From Syntrophobacterales bacterium (GTDB lineage: Bacteria > Desulfobacterota > Syntrophobacteria > Syntrophobacterales > Thermodesulforhabdaceae), in NCBI GenBank assembly GCA_026417655.1, contig JAOACS010000013.1:1-41662 (forward strand): a DNA stretch of 41,662 nt. The letters are read 5' to 3'. Each line of letters opens with the position of its first letter. Position 1 is the stretch's first letter. The notes below the pieces were generated by a model that was given only the letters and a program-made list of their open reading frames with translations, was not told the DNA's origin and searched no databases. A program made the position numbers and the translations under genes. This document shows, one piece after another, positions 26,671 to 35,535 of the stretch.

Positions 26671-27161
26671 AGCCTTTTCTCCACAAAGTGCACCGATAAT
26701 TTTTTATATGTTTCCCTAAGATGCTCGGGAATAGTCCTCACGTCTCCAAGCACCGCAATAAAATTTGTGTCACCATTCCACCTGGGCACAATATGGAAAT
26801 GAATATGTTCCTCTATTCCAGCACCGGCGACCACTCCTAGATTAACTCCTATATTAAACCCTTGAGGCTTCATCACCTTCCGAAGAATCTCCGTGCACCA
26901 TTTAATAGCCTTCATAATATCTAACATCTCGACTTCTGTAAGACCCTCAATATCGGAAATGTGACGCCATGGAGCCACCATAAGATGGCCACTGTTGTAT
27001 GGATACTTATTCATTATAATCATCACCCGCTCGCCACGATAAAGTATGAGGCGATCCTCATCACTCTTTCCCCCACCTTCAGGACAGAAAATACAGTAAG
27101 GCTCCCTTTCTCCTAGAATGTAATCTATGCGCCAAGGCGCCCATAGATTCCTAAAACTCAT
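26667..27161 (-). CDS. HIT family hydrolase/phosphorylase
   Basis: A 164-residue histidine-triad protein. The active-site motif HxHxH occurs as EEHIHFHIVPRW (about 117-128), and the N-terminal half has VMIIMNKYPYNSGHLMVAPWRHISDIEGL, typical of the Fhit/Ap4A-phosphorylase-like bacterial group. FCPEGGG with MSFRNLWAPWRIDYI at the N-terminus is also characteristic of this subgroup; some members bind zinc there. Such enzymes cleave nucleotidyl phosphoanhydrides or phosphoramidates, for example dinucleoside polyphosphates. The gene is 12 bases after the phosphodiesterase and overlaps the LapA-like gene by 4 bases. The in vivo substrate is unknown. Confidence 0.93.
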   Translation of the reverse strand: MSFRNLWAPWRIDYILGEREPYCIFCPEGGGKSDEDRLILYRGERVMIIMNKYPYNSGHLMVAPWRHISDIEGLTEVEMLDIMKAIKWCTEILRKVMKPQGFNIGVNLGVVAGAGIEEHIHFHIVPRWNGDTNFIAVLGDVRTIPEHLRETYKKLSVHFVEKRL

Positions 27162-27173
27162 TCCTAACCTCTC

Positions 27174-27650
27174 CTAAAGCATTATTAATTCTGCCCAAAT
27201 TCGCTCTTCAAGATATAAAATAGCAAGGCTTCCTTCTACCTCCCCTCTACCATGAAATAGAGATCCAGGATTTAACCACAAAATGCCATTTTCCACCATC
27301 TGGAAAGGGATATGACTATGGCCAAAGAGGACCACATCCACGTCCCTAAATTCTTTCCTGAGTCGTGGGAGTAGATCATAGGGGGAACCCCATCCGTGGG
27401 TAAGCCCAACTCTATATCCATGAATTCTAACGATCCTCTTTAAGGGAAGTGTTCTTCTAACAGCTTCGGTATCACTATTTCCCGAAACTCCTAAAAGGGG
27501 ATATTGGGAGAGATAGTTAAAAACCTGTATGCCTGTCCAATCTCCTAAATGGATTATTAAATCCGCCCCTTTTAAATACTGGTGGCATATACGTTCAAAT
27601 TCGGGAATTACCTCAGTAAGATGGGTATCGGAAATAACGGCTACCTTCAT
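27174..27650 (-). CDS. YfcE/MJ0936-type metallophosphoesterase
   Basis: A 158-residue calcineurin-like phosphoesterase. All five metal-binding blocks are visible: VISDTHL (D8, H10), IIHLGDWTG (Asp), VSGNSDT (Asn), GLTHGWG (His) and VLFGHSHIPF (GHxH pair). Size and motifs fit the small YfcE/MJ0936 group of Mn/Ni-dependent phosphodiesterases with activity on model diesters; physiological substrates are uncertain. It is probably the first gene of the run through the HIT, LapA, HDOD and ABC genes. The 104-base gap upstream contains a TATAAT hexamer on the minus strand (27697-27702) without a clear -35 partner. Confidence 0.93.
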   Translation of the reverse strand: MKVAVISDTHLTEVIPEFERICHQYLKGADLIIHLGDWTGIQVFNYLSQYPLLGVSGNSDTEAVRRTLPLKRIVRIHGYRVGLTHGWGSPYDLLPRLRKEFRDVDVVLFGHSHIPFQMVENGILWLNPGSLFHGRGEVEGSLAILYLEERIWAELIML

Positions 27651-27754
27651 TGTCAGACCATATATAACGTTAAAAGCAGTTTCACCCCATTGCCGAATTA
27701 TAGGACTTAACCAATAAACCCAAAAGGGTCAACAACTCTCTTTACTCTAAAAGG

Positions 27755-28219
27755 CTAAAAGGGGATATCGTCATCGTTTTGGTCTTTTAGGGGAACACTC
27801 GGAAGATCTTCCGGCATCATGCTATCGGATGCGTATTCCTTCCGGTTTTCCAAATATGGCTTAGAAACCGATTCCTTCTGAGAACTACCAGAATCTAAGA
27901 ATTGAATATCCTTAGCCACAATCTCTGTGGTAGATCGTTTTACGCCCTGACTATCTGTCCATTGCTGAGTCCGTAAACGCCCCTCGACATATATGAGGCT
28001 TCCCTTAGCGAGGTAGTTTCTGCAGGCTTCTGCTAACTTTCCAAAGACTACAATTCTATGCCATTCCGTTCTATCTTCCCAATTCCCTTCGCTCAGAGGA
28101 ACGCGCTCAGTTGTAGCAATGTTGAAACGAGCAACAGCCGTTCCATTAGGTGCAAAACGAAGGTCTGGATCAGCCCCCAACCGTCCTACAAGAATTACCT
28201 TGTTAATACCTCTAGTCAT
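27755..28219 (-). CDS. ssb: Single-stranded DNA-binding protein
   Basis: SSB coats single-stranded DNA in replication, recombination and repair and recruits partner proteins through its tail. The 154-residue product begins MTRGINKVILVGRLGADPDLRF, the classic OB-fold start. It continues with WEDRTEWHRIVVFGKLAEACRNYLAKGSLIYVEGRLRTQQW, covering the tetramer and DNA-binding surface. After a flexible linker (about 115-145) it ends in the acidic interaction tip DDDIPF. Length is normal. It lies 36 bases downstream of tamB; GGGGAG is 9 bases from the ATG. Confidence 0.97.
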   Translation of the reverse strand: MTRGINKVILVGRLGADPDLRFAPNGTAVARFNIATTERVPLSEGNWEDRTEWHRIVVFGKLAEACRNYLAKGSLIYVEGRLRTQQWTDSQGVKRSTTEIVAKDIQFLDSGSSQKESVSKPYLENRKEYASDSMMPEDLPSVPLKDQNDDDIPF

Positions 28220-28255
28220 GCTCCTATTCTCCCCTTAATAGTCTAATTCCGTTAA

Positions 28256-31200
28256 TTATTTTCCAAAATCATACCTCCAAAATAGATCTGCCCCGTTCTG
28301 ATTACCTATCTGAGTTTGAATAGAAAAATGTCGATTTAATCTATATTCCATTTTAACACTATCACTTCCACCTGAGCGTAAATCCTTTTCATAGGTTACA
28401 TAGAAGTCCGGAGTAATATACTTTCCTATCTCAATAACGCTACTTTGCCCCGAGTCGCTTTCTCTCATTTGTATAACATCAGGTGTAAAGGGTGTATCAC
28501 CAATAGCTTTTTTAAGAATTCTCGAAGTCTGGGACCCGATGAAAGCAGCAACCTGTGTTTGAAGAGCTAACCCCTCACGGCCCGTCAAGGTGGTGGCTGG
28601 TCTATTGAAAATAAGGTAGGAAACGATGTCAACCTTATCCAGAGGAGGATCGCTAGACATGAGTAACTGAGGCTCTGAACCCTTACCCAAAAGGTGAAGG
28701 GTAATTTCGATATCCCTTACCTTCTTCACTCCTACAAGAAAAAGATCGGGGTCCGGATCTCCTTTGAAAAGGGCATAGCCCTCGGAAATTTCTATCTTGG
28801 CTTCGTTAAACTGATACCACCCCCTAAGATGCTCAATCTTTCCTTCAAGTCTGATTTTTTCTCCAATCTGTTTAACAAGCCACAGTTTACCAGAAACTTC
28901 ATCATTTAGACCAAAACCAACTACCTTCGCCTTTGCTTCCGTAAGATCTATGAAAAATTTCAGACCAAAGTCCATAGAGAATCTTTTAACTCTTGGGGAG
29001 GCCCGATCCCCTACATAGTCGGTTACCACATCTATATTTTTCTTTATAGAATCCCTGAGGAGACCAAGATTCATAGTGGCCTCTTCTGCCTTGAAGCTTC
29101 CTTCTATAAAGGGGTGTCCCTCTGCTATTTTTAAGGTAGCTTGGCCATTGCCCCTACCTGTTATTCCATAAAATTCAGGCAAGGTAATATGCTGAAATCT
29201 ACCCAACACATTGATCTCTTTCCAGTTTTCGTAGGGCATAAACCCGTCAATGAGTACTTCACCACCAAAGACCTTTGCTCTGATCCCTGAAATTCTTATA
29301 CCACTATGTTCAAATTTTAATAAGCCTTCAATATTAGAAACGACATAATTTCTACGGATTTCTAGTTCACCTTCAGTTATGACCCCCTCTCCATCGGATT
29401 TAAGATTTGTAAGGGTTCCAGAAAATCTAACATTGGCATTGAGATTTCCACGAACTCCTCCCACATTTACAAATAGAGGAACCACATGACCTAGATCGAA
29501 ATCAGTTATAGAAATAGCTCCAGAAAGGGGTCTATCCCTATAGACACCTAATTCAAGAGGGGTTAGGCTAAACTTAATAGGAAGCATCACCTTAGCTTCA
29601 AGAGGCTTCTTCATATTTGGAGATTCCATCACAAGGTTACCTGTAAGATAACCATGACCTAGCTGAGCCGTCACTTCAAATCTATCCCACTTAAGAATTC
29701 CACTTTTCCCAGACTCCCAGGAAAATTCACCAGGATCAGCCTTAATCGACACTGCCAAAAAAGGATCTTTCATAAAACCTCTTATAACAACTTCACCGTC
29801 AATCTCTCCGCCTTTAAGCTTTAGTTTTTGAGATTCAAAGACTGTTTTAGCTAAGCTAATGTCTTCCAGTCGAATTCTTCCCTCAAGTTGACGGGAAGTT
29901 CCTATTTTTAGACTTCCTGTAATAGACTGGCTGCCTTGGTTAATTTTTATCCTTTGAATCTCCAACCCCTCATCGTCTGAAAACATACCGCCTAGCGCTA
30001 TATCGATCTTTCCGAGACTAGGCACAATAAGCGTCGATCGGGTAACGGAAAATAGTGGACGATCCCACAGGTTGCTTACTGACGCATTGAATGTTCCAGA
30101 GGGCATGCCATTTAATCCCTCAATATTTATAGTAACGCTAAGATCCTTATCAAACTGACCGGCGGATATGGTAGCATTTAATTTTCTGCTATCCCCCACC
30201 CTTCGAATGTTTTCAAAAAGTAGCAAAACTCTCTGTTCTAGACTATAAGCCACGTCGCCTATTCTAAGTACCGGGTATCCCTTTCCCACCGATTTCCCAT
30301 CGGAATCATAGGGACGTATCCACCCATCAGACTCGATAGAAAGACGCCTAAGCATAACTCCACCAAAACGGGCATCCTCCAAGGAACTCTTTATATTGAA
30401 CCGAAGACCTTTGTTTGAGCCGCTTAAGGAACCCTTCGCTTTAAACATTCCTTCAACGTCGAAGGGTATCCCTAAAAACTGACTCCACTCCGAAAATCGC
30501 GAAGTTTTACTAAGTAGGGTCAAGCGGAGTTCACTTAAACTTGGCGCCGTTCCCTCTAGGAGAATAAAGGTTTCTTGGGACGAGAGAGTAACATGCCCTG
30601 ACACCTTCATGGCTTTAACATTATTACAGAACCTGTCACTACAATAGGCGCTAATAATCCCAGAGCTTCTTTTAATTGGTATGGATAAAACCTTTCTAAT
30701 AACCTTATCCCATAAACCGCTACCATAACGTAGAGAACCGTCGTAAAAACTCTTATCCTTATCAATATCCCACTCTAGAAGAACCTCTAGTCCCCTTTTC
30801 CATTGTAGGTCCGCCCTAGCGTTTAACCTACCCTGGGCTCCATCGAAAAAAACCTTTTCCAATTCAAAGTTTTTATCATCAAGTCGCCACCTTATAATCC
30901 CTCTGTCGACTACAACCGATCTCCCCGATTCTAAAGAAAGCTCCAGATAATCAAGGGATAACCCACCACTAGAAAGAACCTTTCCCCCAGTATCAAACTG
31001 TAAAGCACCGTCAACTACCCCCTGTAATCTAAGATAAGCTACTGATTTTCCATCCAAAAACAAACCAACCTTTAGAAAGGATCTCACCGTAACTAAAGGA
31101 CTCTCTTGAGAATTAAAAGAGATGAATATCTTCCCCTCCATGCGACCAATTTTAGAATCGACAGCTGAGTAATTTATTTCGACAGAAGAAGAACTTACAG

Positions 31201-32038
31201 TTATTTCTCCTTTTAAGGAAGTAGAACCAAGATATTTTCTAAGGATCAAGGGAAACTCAGGTAGAGTTGAAGCCCTAAGACCCTCCATTGAAAATCTAAA
31301 AAATCCTCGTTCTTCCCTCTCTCCCCAAAATCCGGTCCCTGTAAATACTCCCCAGTGATCCGAAAAGACGGAAACCCTTCTCAAGGAAACACCATCTTTC
31401 GATACTGTAATAACCCCATTCCAATTGAGAGCTTCAACAAGAGGTTTCTCCATAAATAAAGAGCCATTGTTAACTCTAATGTGAAAGATATTCGATTCAT
31501 CCTCTTCTAAAATAACCGAAACCTCTATATTGGCTGAAACCTCCCTCAAAGAAACTATAATATGACCATCCCTTATGGCGATAATGCGACCATTTTTTAC
31601 TTCAATATCGGGATTAGGGACATTATTAAAGGGTGAGTTTCCCTTCCCGATCTTGGTTCCTCCTGAGATTAAAGGAAAGTTGGTTATTTTACCGCCCCTG
31701 TCGAGTTCACCAACAATGAGAGGCTTATCAATTGTAAGCTTTACAGGGATAATGAAAGGTTTCTTCCATGAGAGTCTATAGGAGAGATCAACCCCTTGAG
31801 CTGAAAAAACCTGTCTTCTATCACTATAGATGGCTAAATTCCTAACTAAAATCCCTGAAAGGGGACGCCACCTCACTCCAGAAAAAACACAGTTTAGATT
31901 TGTTTCTCTAGCCACATAGGAGGCTATGTAGTTAGCTATGTATCTTTGGAATGGCTCGGGCTGAATCAATAGAAGCACTAAAAGTAATGATAGTAAAATT
32001 AGCAGAACATAACAGGTTCTTAATATGGCGTTGCCCAT
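28256..32038 (-). CDS. tamB: Translocation and assembly module protein TamB (AsmA-like/DUF490)
   Basis: A 1260-residue envelope protein anchored by one N-terminal membrane segment (about 7-25) and spanning the periplasm as a long beta-rich groove. Such bridges carry phospholipids toward the outer membrane and, with TamA, help insert outer-membrane proteins. The sequence shows the repetitive strand pattern of the family. Its C-terminal ~300 residues contain the DUF490/TamB signature, including ISEGYALFKGDPDPDLFLVGVKKVRDIEITLHLLGKGSEPQLLMSSDPPLDKVDIVSYLIF. The ending, with YITPDFYVTYEKDL and DLFWRYDF, is typical. Length fits (about 1200-1400). No tamA/bamA homologue is next to it. It begins a unit continuing into ssb. 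Confidence 0.93.
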   Translation of the reverse strand: MGNAILRTCYVLLILLSLLLVLLLIQPEPFQRYIANYIASYVARETNLNCVFSGVRWRPLSGILVRNLAIYSDRRQVFSAQGVDLSYRLSWKKPFIIPVKLTIDKPLIVGELDRGGKITNFPLISGGTKIGKGNSPFNNVPNPDIEVKNGRIIAIRDGHIIVSLREVSANIEVSVILEEDESNIFHIRVNNGSLFMEKPLVEALNWNGVITVSKDGVSLRRVSVFSDHWGVFTGTGFWGEREERGFFRFSMEGLRASTLPEFPLILRKYLGSTSLKGEITVSSSSVEINYSAVDSKIGRMEGKIFISFNSQESPLVTVRSFLKVGLFLDGKSVAYLRLQGVVDGALQFDTGGKVLSSGGLSLDYLELSLESGRSVVVDRGIIRWRLDDKNFELEKVFFDGAQGRLNARADLQWKRGLEVLLEWDIDKDKSFYDGSLRYGSGLWDKVIRKVLSIPIKRSSGIISAYCSDRFCNNVKAMKVSGHVTLSSQETFILLEGTAPSLSELRLTLLSKTSRFSEWSQFLGIPFDVEGMFKAKGSLSGSNKGLRFNIKSSLEDARFGGVMLRRLSIESDGWIRPYDSDGKSVGKGYPVLRIGDVAYSLEQRVLLLFENIRRVGDSRKLNATISAGQFDKDLSVTINIEGLNGMPSGTFNASVSNLWDRPLFSVTRSTLIVPSLGKIDIALGGMFSDDEGLEIQRIKINQGSQSITGSLKIGTSRQLEGRIRLEDISLAKTVFESQKLKLKGGEIDGEVVIRGFMKDPFLAVSIKADPGEFSWESGKSGILKWDRFEVTAQLGHGYLTGNLVMESPNMKKPLEAKVMLPIKFSLTPLELGVYRDRPLSGAISITDFDLGHVVPLFVNVGGVRGNLNANVRFSGTLTNLKSDGEGVITEGELEIRRNYVVSNIEGLLKFEHSGIRISGIRAKVFGGEVLIDGFMPYENWKEINVLGRFQHITLPEFYGITGRGNGQATLKIAEGHPFIEGSFKAEEATMNLGLLRDSIKKNIDVVTDYVGDRASPRVKRFSMDFGLKFFIDLTEAKAKVVGFGLNDEVSGKLWLVKQIGEKIRLEGKIEHLRGWYQFNEAKIEISEGYALFKGDPDPDLFLVGVKKVRDIEITLHLLGKGSEPQLLMSSDPPLDKVDIVSYLIFNRPATTLTGREGLALQTQVAAFIGSQTSRILKKAIGDTPFTPDVIQMRESDSGQSSVIEIGKYITPDFYVTYEKDLRSGGSDSVKMEYRLNRHFSIQTQIGNQNGADLFWRYDFGK

Positions 32039-32145
32039 AGAGCTATCCTTCTGGTATAAAATTTTCTCCTTCTTTTAGGGTAAGATATATCAAAATGTAT
32101 GTTACGGCAAAGTTATTTATCGCAACAACTTAATGGAGTCCTACC

Positions 32146-33144
32146 ATGAAGGCGATGCTTTTAAAAAAATGTGCCCCTATAGAATCCCATCCTCTCCTCT
32201 TAGAAGAAATAGCCGATCCTCAGCCTACAGATAAAGAGATCAGAATTAAAGTAGAGGCCTGCGGAATCTGCCGAACTGATCTTCATGTTATCGAGGGAGA
32301 GCTTCCCCCTCTCTCCCATTGGGTTATTCCAGGCCATCAAATAGTGGGAACAGTGGACGCCGTAGGGCGGGGAGTGAAAAAGTTTCGTGAAGGAGACCGG
32401 GTAGGCATAGCCTGGCTAAGGCATACCTGCGGAGAGTGCGAATATTGCCAGACTGGGAGGGAAAACCTGTGTGAAGACCAACGTTTCACTGGTTACCACT
32501 CACCAGGAGGTTTCGCCGAATACGCTGTAGTCTCAGAGGATTTCGCATATCCTATACCGGCTGGATTCAACCCAGTAGAAGCGGCACCTCTTCTTTGTGC
32601 TGGCATCATAGGCTACAGGGCTCTTAAAAGGAGCGGTTGCCGCCCTGGCGATATTGTAGCTCTTTACGGTTTTGGATCCTCGGCCCACATTGTCATTCAA
32701 ATACTTCTGCATTGGGGCTGCAAAGTCTATGTAGTATCAAGAGGAGAACGACATCAAGCCTTTGCTAGATCCATGGGAGCCCATTGGGTCGGCAAAACAC
32801 CTGAGGAGATTCCTCAAAGGGTTGATGCGGCTATTATCTTCGCCCCAGCAGGAGAATTAGTGCCTCAGGCTTTGGCTAATCTAAAAAAGGGAGGGACCAT
32901 TGCTCTTGCAGGTATTTATATGACTCCAATTCCTCCACTCGATTATGAAAGACACCTCTTCTACGAAAAAAATGTCCACAGTGTAACCGCTAATACCCGT
33001 GAGGACGGGCATGAGCTTATTAAACTGGCAGTAGACATTCCAATCCGGCCCCATGTTACCACCTTTCCCTTTGAGCAGGCCAATGAGGCATTGATAATGC
33101 TTAAAAGAGATCTTATTGAGGGAACCGGTGTCTTAGTCTTTTAA
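32146..33144 (+). CDS. Zinc-dependent alcohol dehydrogenase family protein
   Basis: A 332-residue medium-chain dehydrogenase/reductase of the zinc alcohol dehydrogenase family. The catalytic zinc site is visible as C42 and D45 in CGICRTDLH and H64 in IPGHQIVGTV. The structural zinc cysteines are C95, C98, C101 and C109 (CGECEYCQTGRENLC). The cofactor-binding motif in the Rossmann half is ALYGFGSSAHIVIQI rather than the more usual GxGGLG, and VVSRGERHQAFARSMGA supplies the second-strand region. The overall pattern resembles class AdhA ethanol/aldehyde-type enzymes, but substrate and NAD/NADP preference cannot be decided. TGGAG precedes the ATG. It is divergent from tamB and 33 bases upstream of the BON lipoprotein. 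Confidence 0.92.
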   Translation: MKAMLLKKCAPIESHPLLLEEIADPQPTDKEIRIKVEACGICRTDLHVIEGELPPLSHWVIPGHQIVGTVDAVGRGVKKFREGDRVGIAWLRHTCGECEYCQTGRENLCEDQRFTGYHSPGGFAEYAVVSEDFAYPIPAGFNPVEAAPLLCAGIIGYRALKRSGCRPGDIVALYGFGSSAHIVIQILLHWGCKVYVVSRGERHQAFARSMGAHWVGKTPEEIPQRVDAAIIFAPAGELVPQALANLKKGGTIALAGIYMTPIPPLDYERHLFYEKNVHSVTANTREDGHELIKLAVDIPIRPHVTTFPFEQANEALIMLKRDLIEGTGVLVF

Positions 33145-33177
33145 CCTATAACATCATGAAAAAATAGGAGAAATGTC

Positions 33178-33489
33178 ATGGGGAAAAGGAGAATTTTTCA
33201 AGCTATTATGATGCTTATTCTTATTCAATTATTCTGTTCCTGTGTAACGCCTGCAGGGAGAACACCTGGAGAGGTGATAGATGATACCAACATTACCGCT
33301 ACCATTAAGAAAAAACTCTTTGAAGATCCCTACTTAAGTGGGTTAGCCATATCAGTAACTACCTTTAAAGGCGAAGTTACACTTATGGGAGCAGTGGATA
33401 ACCAGTTTGAAAAGAATCGAGCGGAAGCTATAGCTTCATCTATAATGGGTGTGAAAAAGGTAAACAACCTACTTGAAATCAAGAAGTGA
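33178..33489 (+). CDS. BON-domain lipoprotein (OsmY-like)
   Basis: A 103-residue protein with a basic, hydrophobic signal sequence (1-20) ending in a lipobox-like LFCSC, where C22 is the probable lipidated residue, so a lipoprotein anchored in the periplasm is likely. The mature part is a single BON domain. DDTNITATIKKKLFEDPYLSGLAISVTTFKGEVTLMGAV follows the family's helix-strand pattern, and the conserved glycine comes in AIASSIMGVKKVNNLLEI. BON domains occur in osmotic-stress and outer-membrane-maintenance proteins (OsmY, DolP) and bind phospholipid. It follows the dehydrogenase by 33 bases and may share its transcript; a 12-bp hairpin lies downstream. Confidence 0.88.
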   Translation: MGKRRIFQAIMMLILIQLFCSCVTPAGRTPGEVIDDTNITATIKKKLFEDPYLSGLAISVTTFKGEVTLMGAVDNQFEKNRAEAIASSIMGVKKVNNLLEIKK

Positions 33490-33496
33490 TAAACCC

Positions 33497-33526
33497 ATAG
33501 GAGCAGGCCTAAACGCCTGTTCCTAT
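33497..33526. terminator. Hairpin between convergent BON and aspC genes
   Basis: A 12-bp stem (33497-33508 with 33515-33526, one G-U pair) has a 6-base loop CTAAAC. It begins 8 bases after the stop of the BON lipoprotein gene and 20 bases beyond the end of the aminotransferase gene on the other strand. Poly-U follow-on is weak on both sides, but the position and stem strength make a shared bidirectional terminator likely. Confidence 0.65.
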
Positions 33527-33545
33527 AAGGTGCCAATTAATAAAT

Positions 33546-34742
33546 CTACTTAAGAGCCCTTAAAGCAGATTCTAATCTATTGCATCCTTCTTCAAGATCC
33601 TTCATCGACAGAGCATAGGATAACCTTATGCAACGGTCATCCCCAAAGGCAATCCCCGGCACAACGGCAATGTGGGCTTCGTCCATAAGATAGTCCGCCA
33701 TACTTAGTGAGTCGTTAACTACTTTATGTCCATAACTTTTACCGTAAAAGGCGCTTACATCCGGGAAGATATAAAAGGCTCCCTGAGGTTCAACAAATCT
33801 AATGCCGGGTATAGAGCGCAAACGATGGGTAACATAAGCACATCGGGATTCAAAGGACTTTGCCATCCTATCCACATCACTTTGATCTCCCATAAGGGCT
33901 GCTAGTGAGGCCCACTGAGCAATCGAACAGGGATTACTGGTTGATTGACTTTGAATTTTAGAGGCAGCCTTAATAAGTTCTTCAGAACCTACGGCAAATC
34001 CAATGCGCCATCCCGTCATCGCATAACTCTTACTTACTCCGTGTATAATTACGGTCCGATCTCTAAATGAAGGCTCCACAACAACGATATTTGTCCATTT
34101 TGCACCATTAAACAACATATGGGAGTAAATATCATCAGAGATAATCCAGAGATCAGGGTATCCTTTAAGAACCTCTGCAAGTTCTTTTAATTCTTCCTCG
34201 CTGTAATAGACACCCGTCGGATTAGAAGGACTGTTTAATATGATAGCCTTTGTGTTTTGATTAATGGTTGATTTTAAAACCTCCGGAGTAAGTTTATAGT
34301 TATTTTCAAATGACATAGAAACTATCAAAGGCACCCCACCTGCAAGAACCACCATATCTGGATAGGAGACCCAATAGGGAGCAGGGATGAAGACTTCATC
34401 GCCCGGATCCAGTATGGCCTGAAAGACATTGTAAAGAGCATGTTTTCCACCACAGCTTATAAGAACATTAGATGTATTGTATTGAAGTCCATAATAGGAT
34501 TCCACCCACCGGCACACAGCCTCTTTAAGCTCTTGCATACCACTTGCTGGCGTATAGCGGGTCTGGTTTCTAATTACAGCCTGAATAGCCATTTGTTTTA
34601 CGTGAACCGGTGTATGAAAGTCTGGCTCTCCTACAGCAAAGTTTATAATTTTAACGCCTCTTCTTCTAAGTTCCTGTGCCTTAGCATTGATGCTAAGCGT
34701 AGCCGAAGGGCGGACTTCTGAAATTCGCCTTGCAAGTTTCAT
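33546..34742 (-). CDS. Pyridoxal-phosphate aspartate aminotransferase (class I/II, AspC/AspB type)
   Basis: A 398-residue PLP enzyme that moves the amino group of aspartate to 2-oxoglutarate. Landmarks are the N-terminal ISEVRPSATLSINAKAQELRRRGVKIINFAVGEPDFHTP and RYTPASGMQELKEAV. ILNSPSNPTGVYY carries the PLP-contacting asparagine, and HGVSKSYAMTGWRIGF has the lysine that forms the Schiff base (S-K). CIRLSYALSM near the end holds the substrate-carboxylate arginine. The pattern is the type Ib subgroup (Thermus/Bacillus-like). An AGGAGAGGGGA sequence lies about 11 bases before the ATG. That start lies inside the tail of truA, overlapping it by 50 bases, yet it is the family's normal start. Confidence 0.95.
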   Translation of the reverse strand: MKLARRISEVRPSATLSINAKAQELRRRGVKIINFAVGEPDFHTPVHVKQMAIQAVIRNQTRYTPASGMQELKEAVCRWVESYYGLQYNTSNVLISCGGKHALYNVFQAILDPGDEVFIPAPYWVSYPDMVVLAGGVPLIVSMSFENNYKLTPEVLKSTINQNTKAIILNSPSNPTGVYYSEEELKELAEVLKGYPDLWIISDDIYSHMLFNGAKWTNIVVVEPSFRDRTVIIHGVSKSYAMTGWRIGFAVGSEELIKAASKIQSQSTSNPCSIAQWASLAALMGDQSDVDRMAKSFESRCAYVTHRLRSIPGIRFVEPQGAFYIFPDVSAFYGKSYGHKVVNDSLSMADYLMDEAHIAVVPGIAFGDDRCIRLSYALSMKDLEEGCNRLESALRALK

Positions 34743-35529
34743 TATGCTTTCTCCCCTCTCCTATTTCCCCCTCATCATCGTATTCTACTCTCACCAGGTA
34801 TAGGCCATGAGCAGGCGCCGTTATTCCGGCAAGATTTCTATCTTTACTCGCCATGACAGCCGGTATGTCATCAGGGGTCCTCTTTCCCATACCTACTTCT
34901 ATAACCGTTCCTACAATAATTCTCACCATGTGTCGTAAAAAACCATTTCCTAAAAACGAAAATACTAGTAACCCATCCGATTCAACTCTGCAATCGGCTT
35001 GATAAAGCACTCTAACGGATGATTTAACAGAGGAACGAGAAGCCCTAAAGGCTGAAAAATCATGCTCCCCCCTAAAGTATTCCAGAGCCCGGTTAAGATC
35101 TTCTATATTCAACCTGTAAGGGACATGCCATGCATACCTTCGCCATAGTGCAGAAGGCAAGGGACGATTTAAAACAAGGTACCTATAGAGTTTTGCCTTT
35201 GCACTGTAACGGGCATGGAAAGATTGATCCACTTCCTCAGCATGCTTTACCACAATATCATCCGGGAGAAGACTATTAAGCCCTCTTTGGATATCCATCG
35301 GTTGAAGTCTTGTTCTAGCATAGAAATTAACTACCTGCCCAAGGGCATGGACTCCAGCATCTGTCCTTCCGGCTGCTCTAACATGGAGCTCCCTTCCCAG
35401 CATAATAGCCAAACTCGATTCCAACACCTCTTGGACAGTCAAAACCCCCTTCTGCCTTTGCCATCCATGATAACCGCTTCCATCATACTCTAGAATGAGT
35501 TTAAAATTTCTCTCAAGATAATGACCCAT
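34693..35529 (-). CDS. truA: tRNA pseudouridine(38-40) synthase TruA
   Basis: TruA converts uridines 38-40 in the anticodon stem of many tRNAs to pseudouridine. The 278-residue product has FKLILEYDGSGYHGWQRQKGVLTVQEVLE at the start, the catalytic aspartate in AAGRTDAGVHALGQV, FHARYSAKAKLYRYLVLNRPLPSALWR in the core, and FLGNGFLRHMVRIIVGTVIEVGMGK toward the end. The family normally ends soon after APAHGLYLVRVEY. Here about 28 more residues (EIGEGRKHNETCKANFRSP onward) run over the ribosome binding site and start of the aminotransferase gene. That tail is low-complexity and probably not part of the fold. The gene is 6 bases downstream of argC. Confidence 0.95.
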   Translation of the reverse strand: MGHYLERNFKLILEYDGSGYHGWQRQKGVLTVQEVLESSLAIMLGRELHVRAAGRTDAGVHALGQVVNFYARTRLQPMDIQRGLNSLLPDDIVVKHAEEVDQSFHARYSAKAKLYRYLVLNRPLPSALWRRYAWHVPYRLNIEDLNRALEYFRGEHDFSAFRASRSSVKSSVRVLYQADCRVESDGLLVFSFLGNGFLRHMVRIIVGTVIEVGMGKRTPDDIPAVMASKDRNLAGITAPAHGLYLVRVEYDDEGEIGEGRKHNETCKANFRSPPFGYA

Positions 35530-35535
35530 AGAAAC

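Noticed and set aside
27697-27702. TATAAT as a firm promoter for the phosphodiesterase operon
   Set aside because: No acceptable -35 hexamer at 16-18 bases; kept only as a remark.
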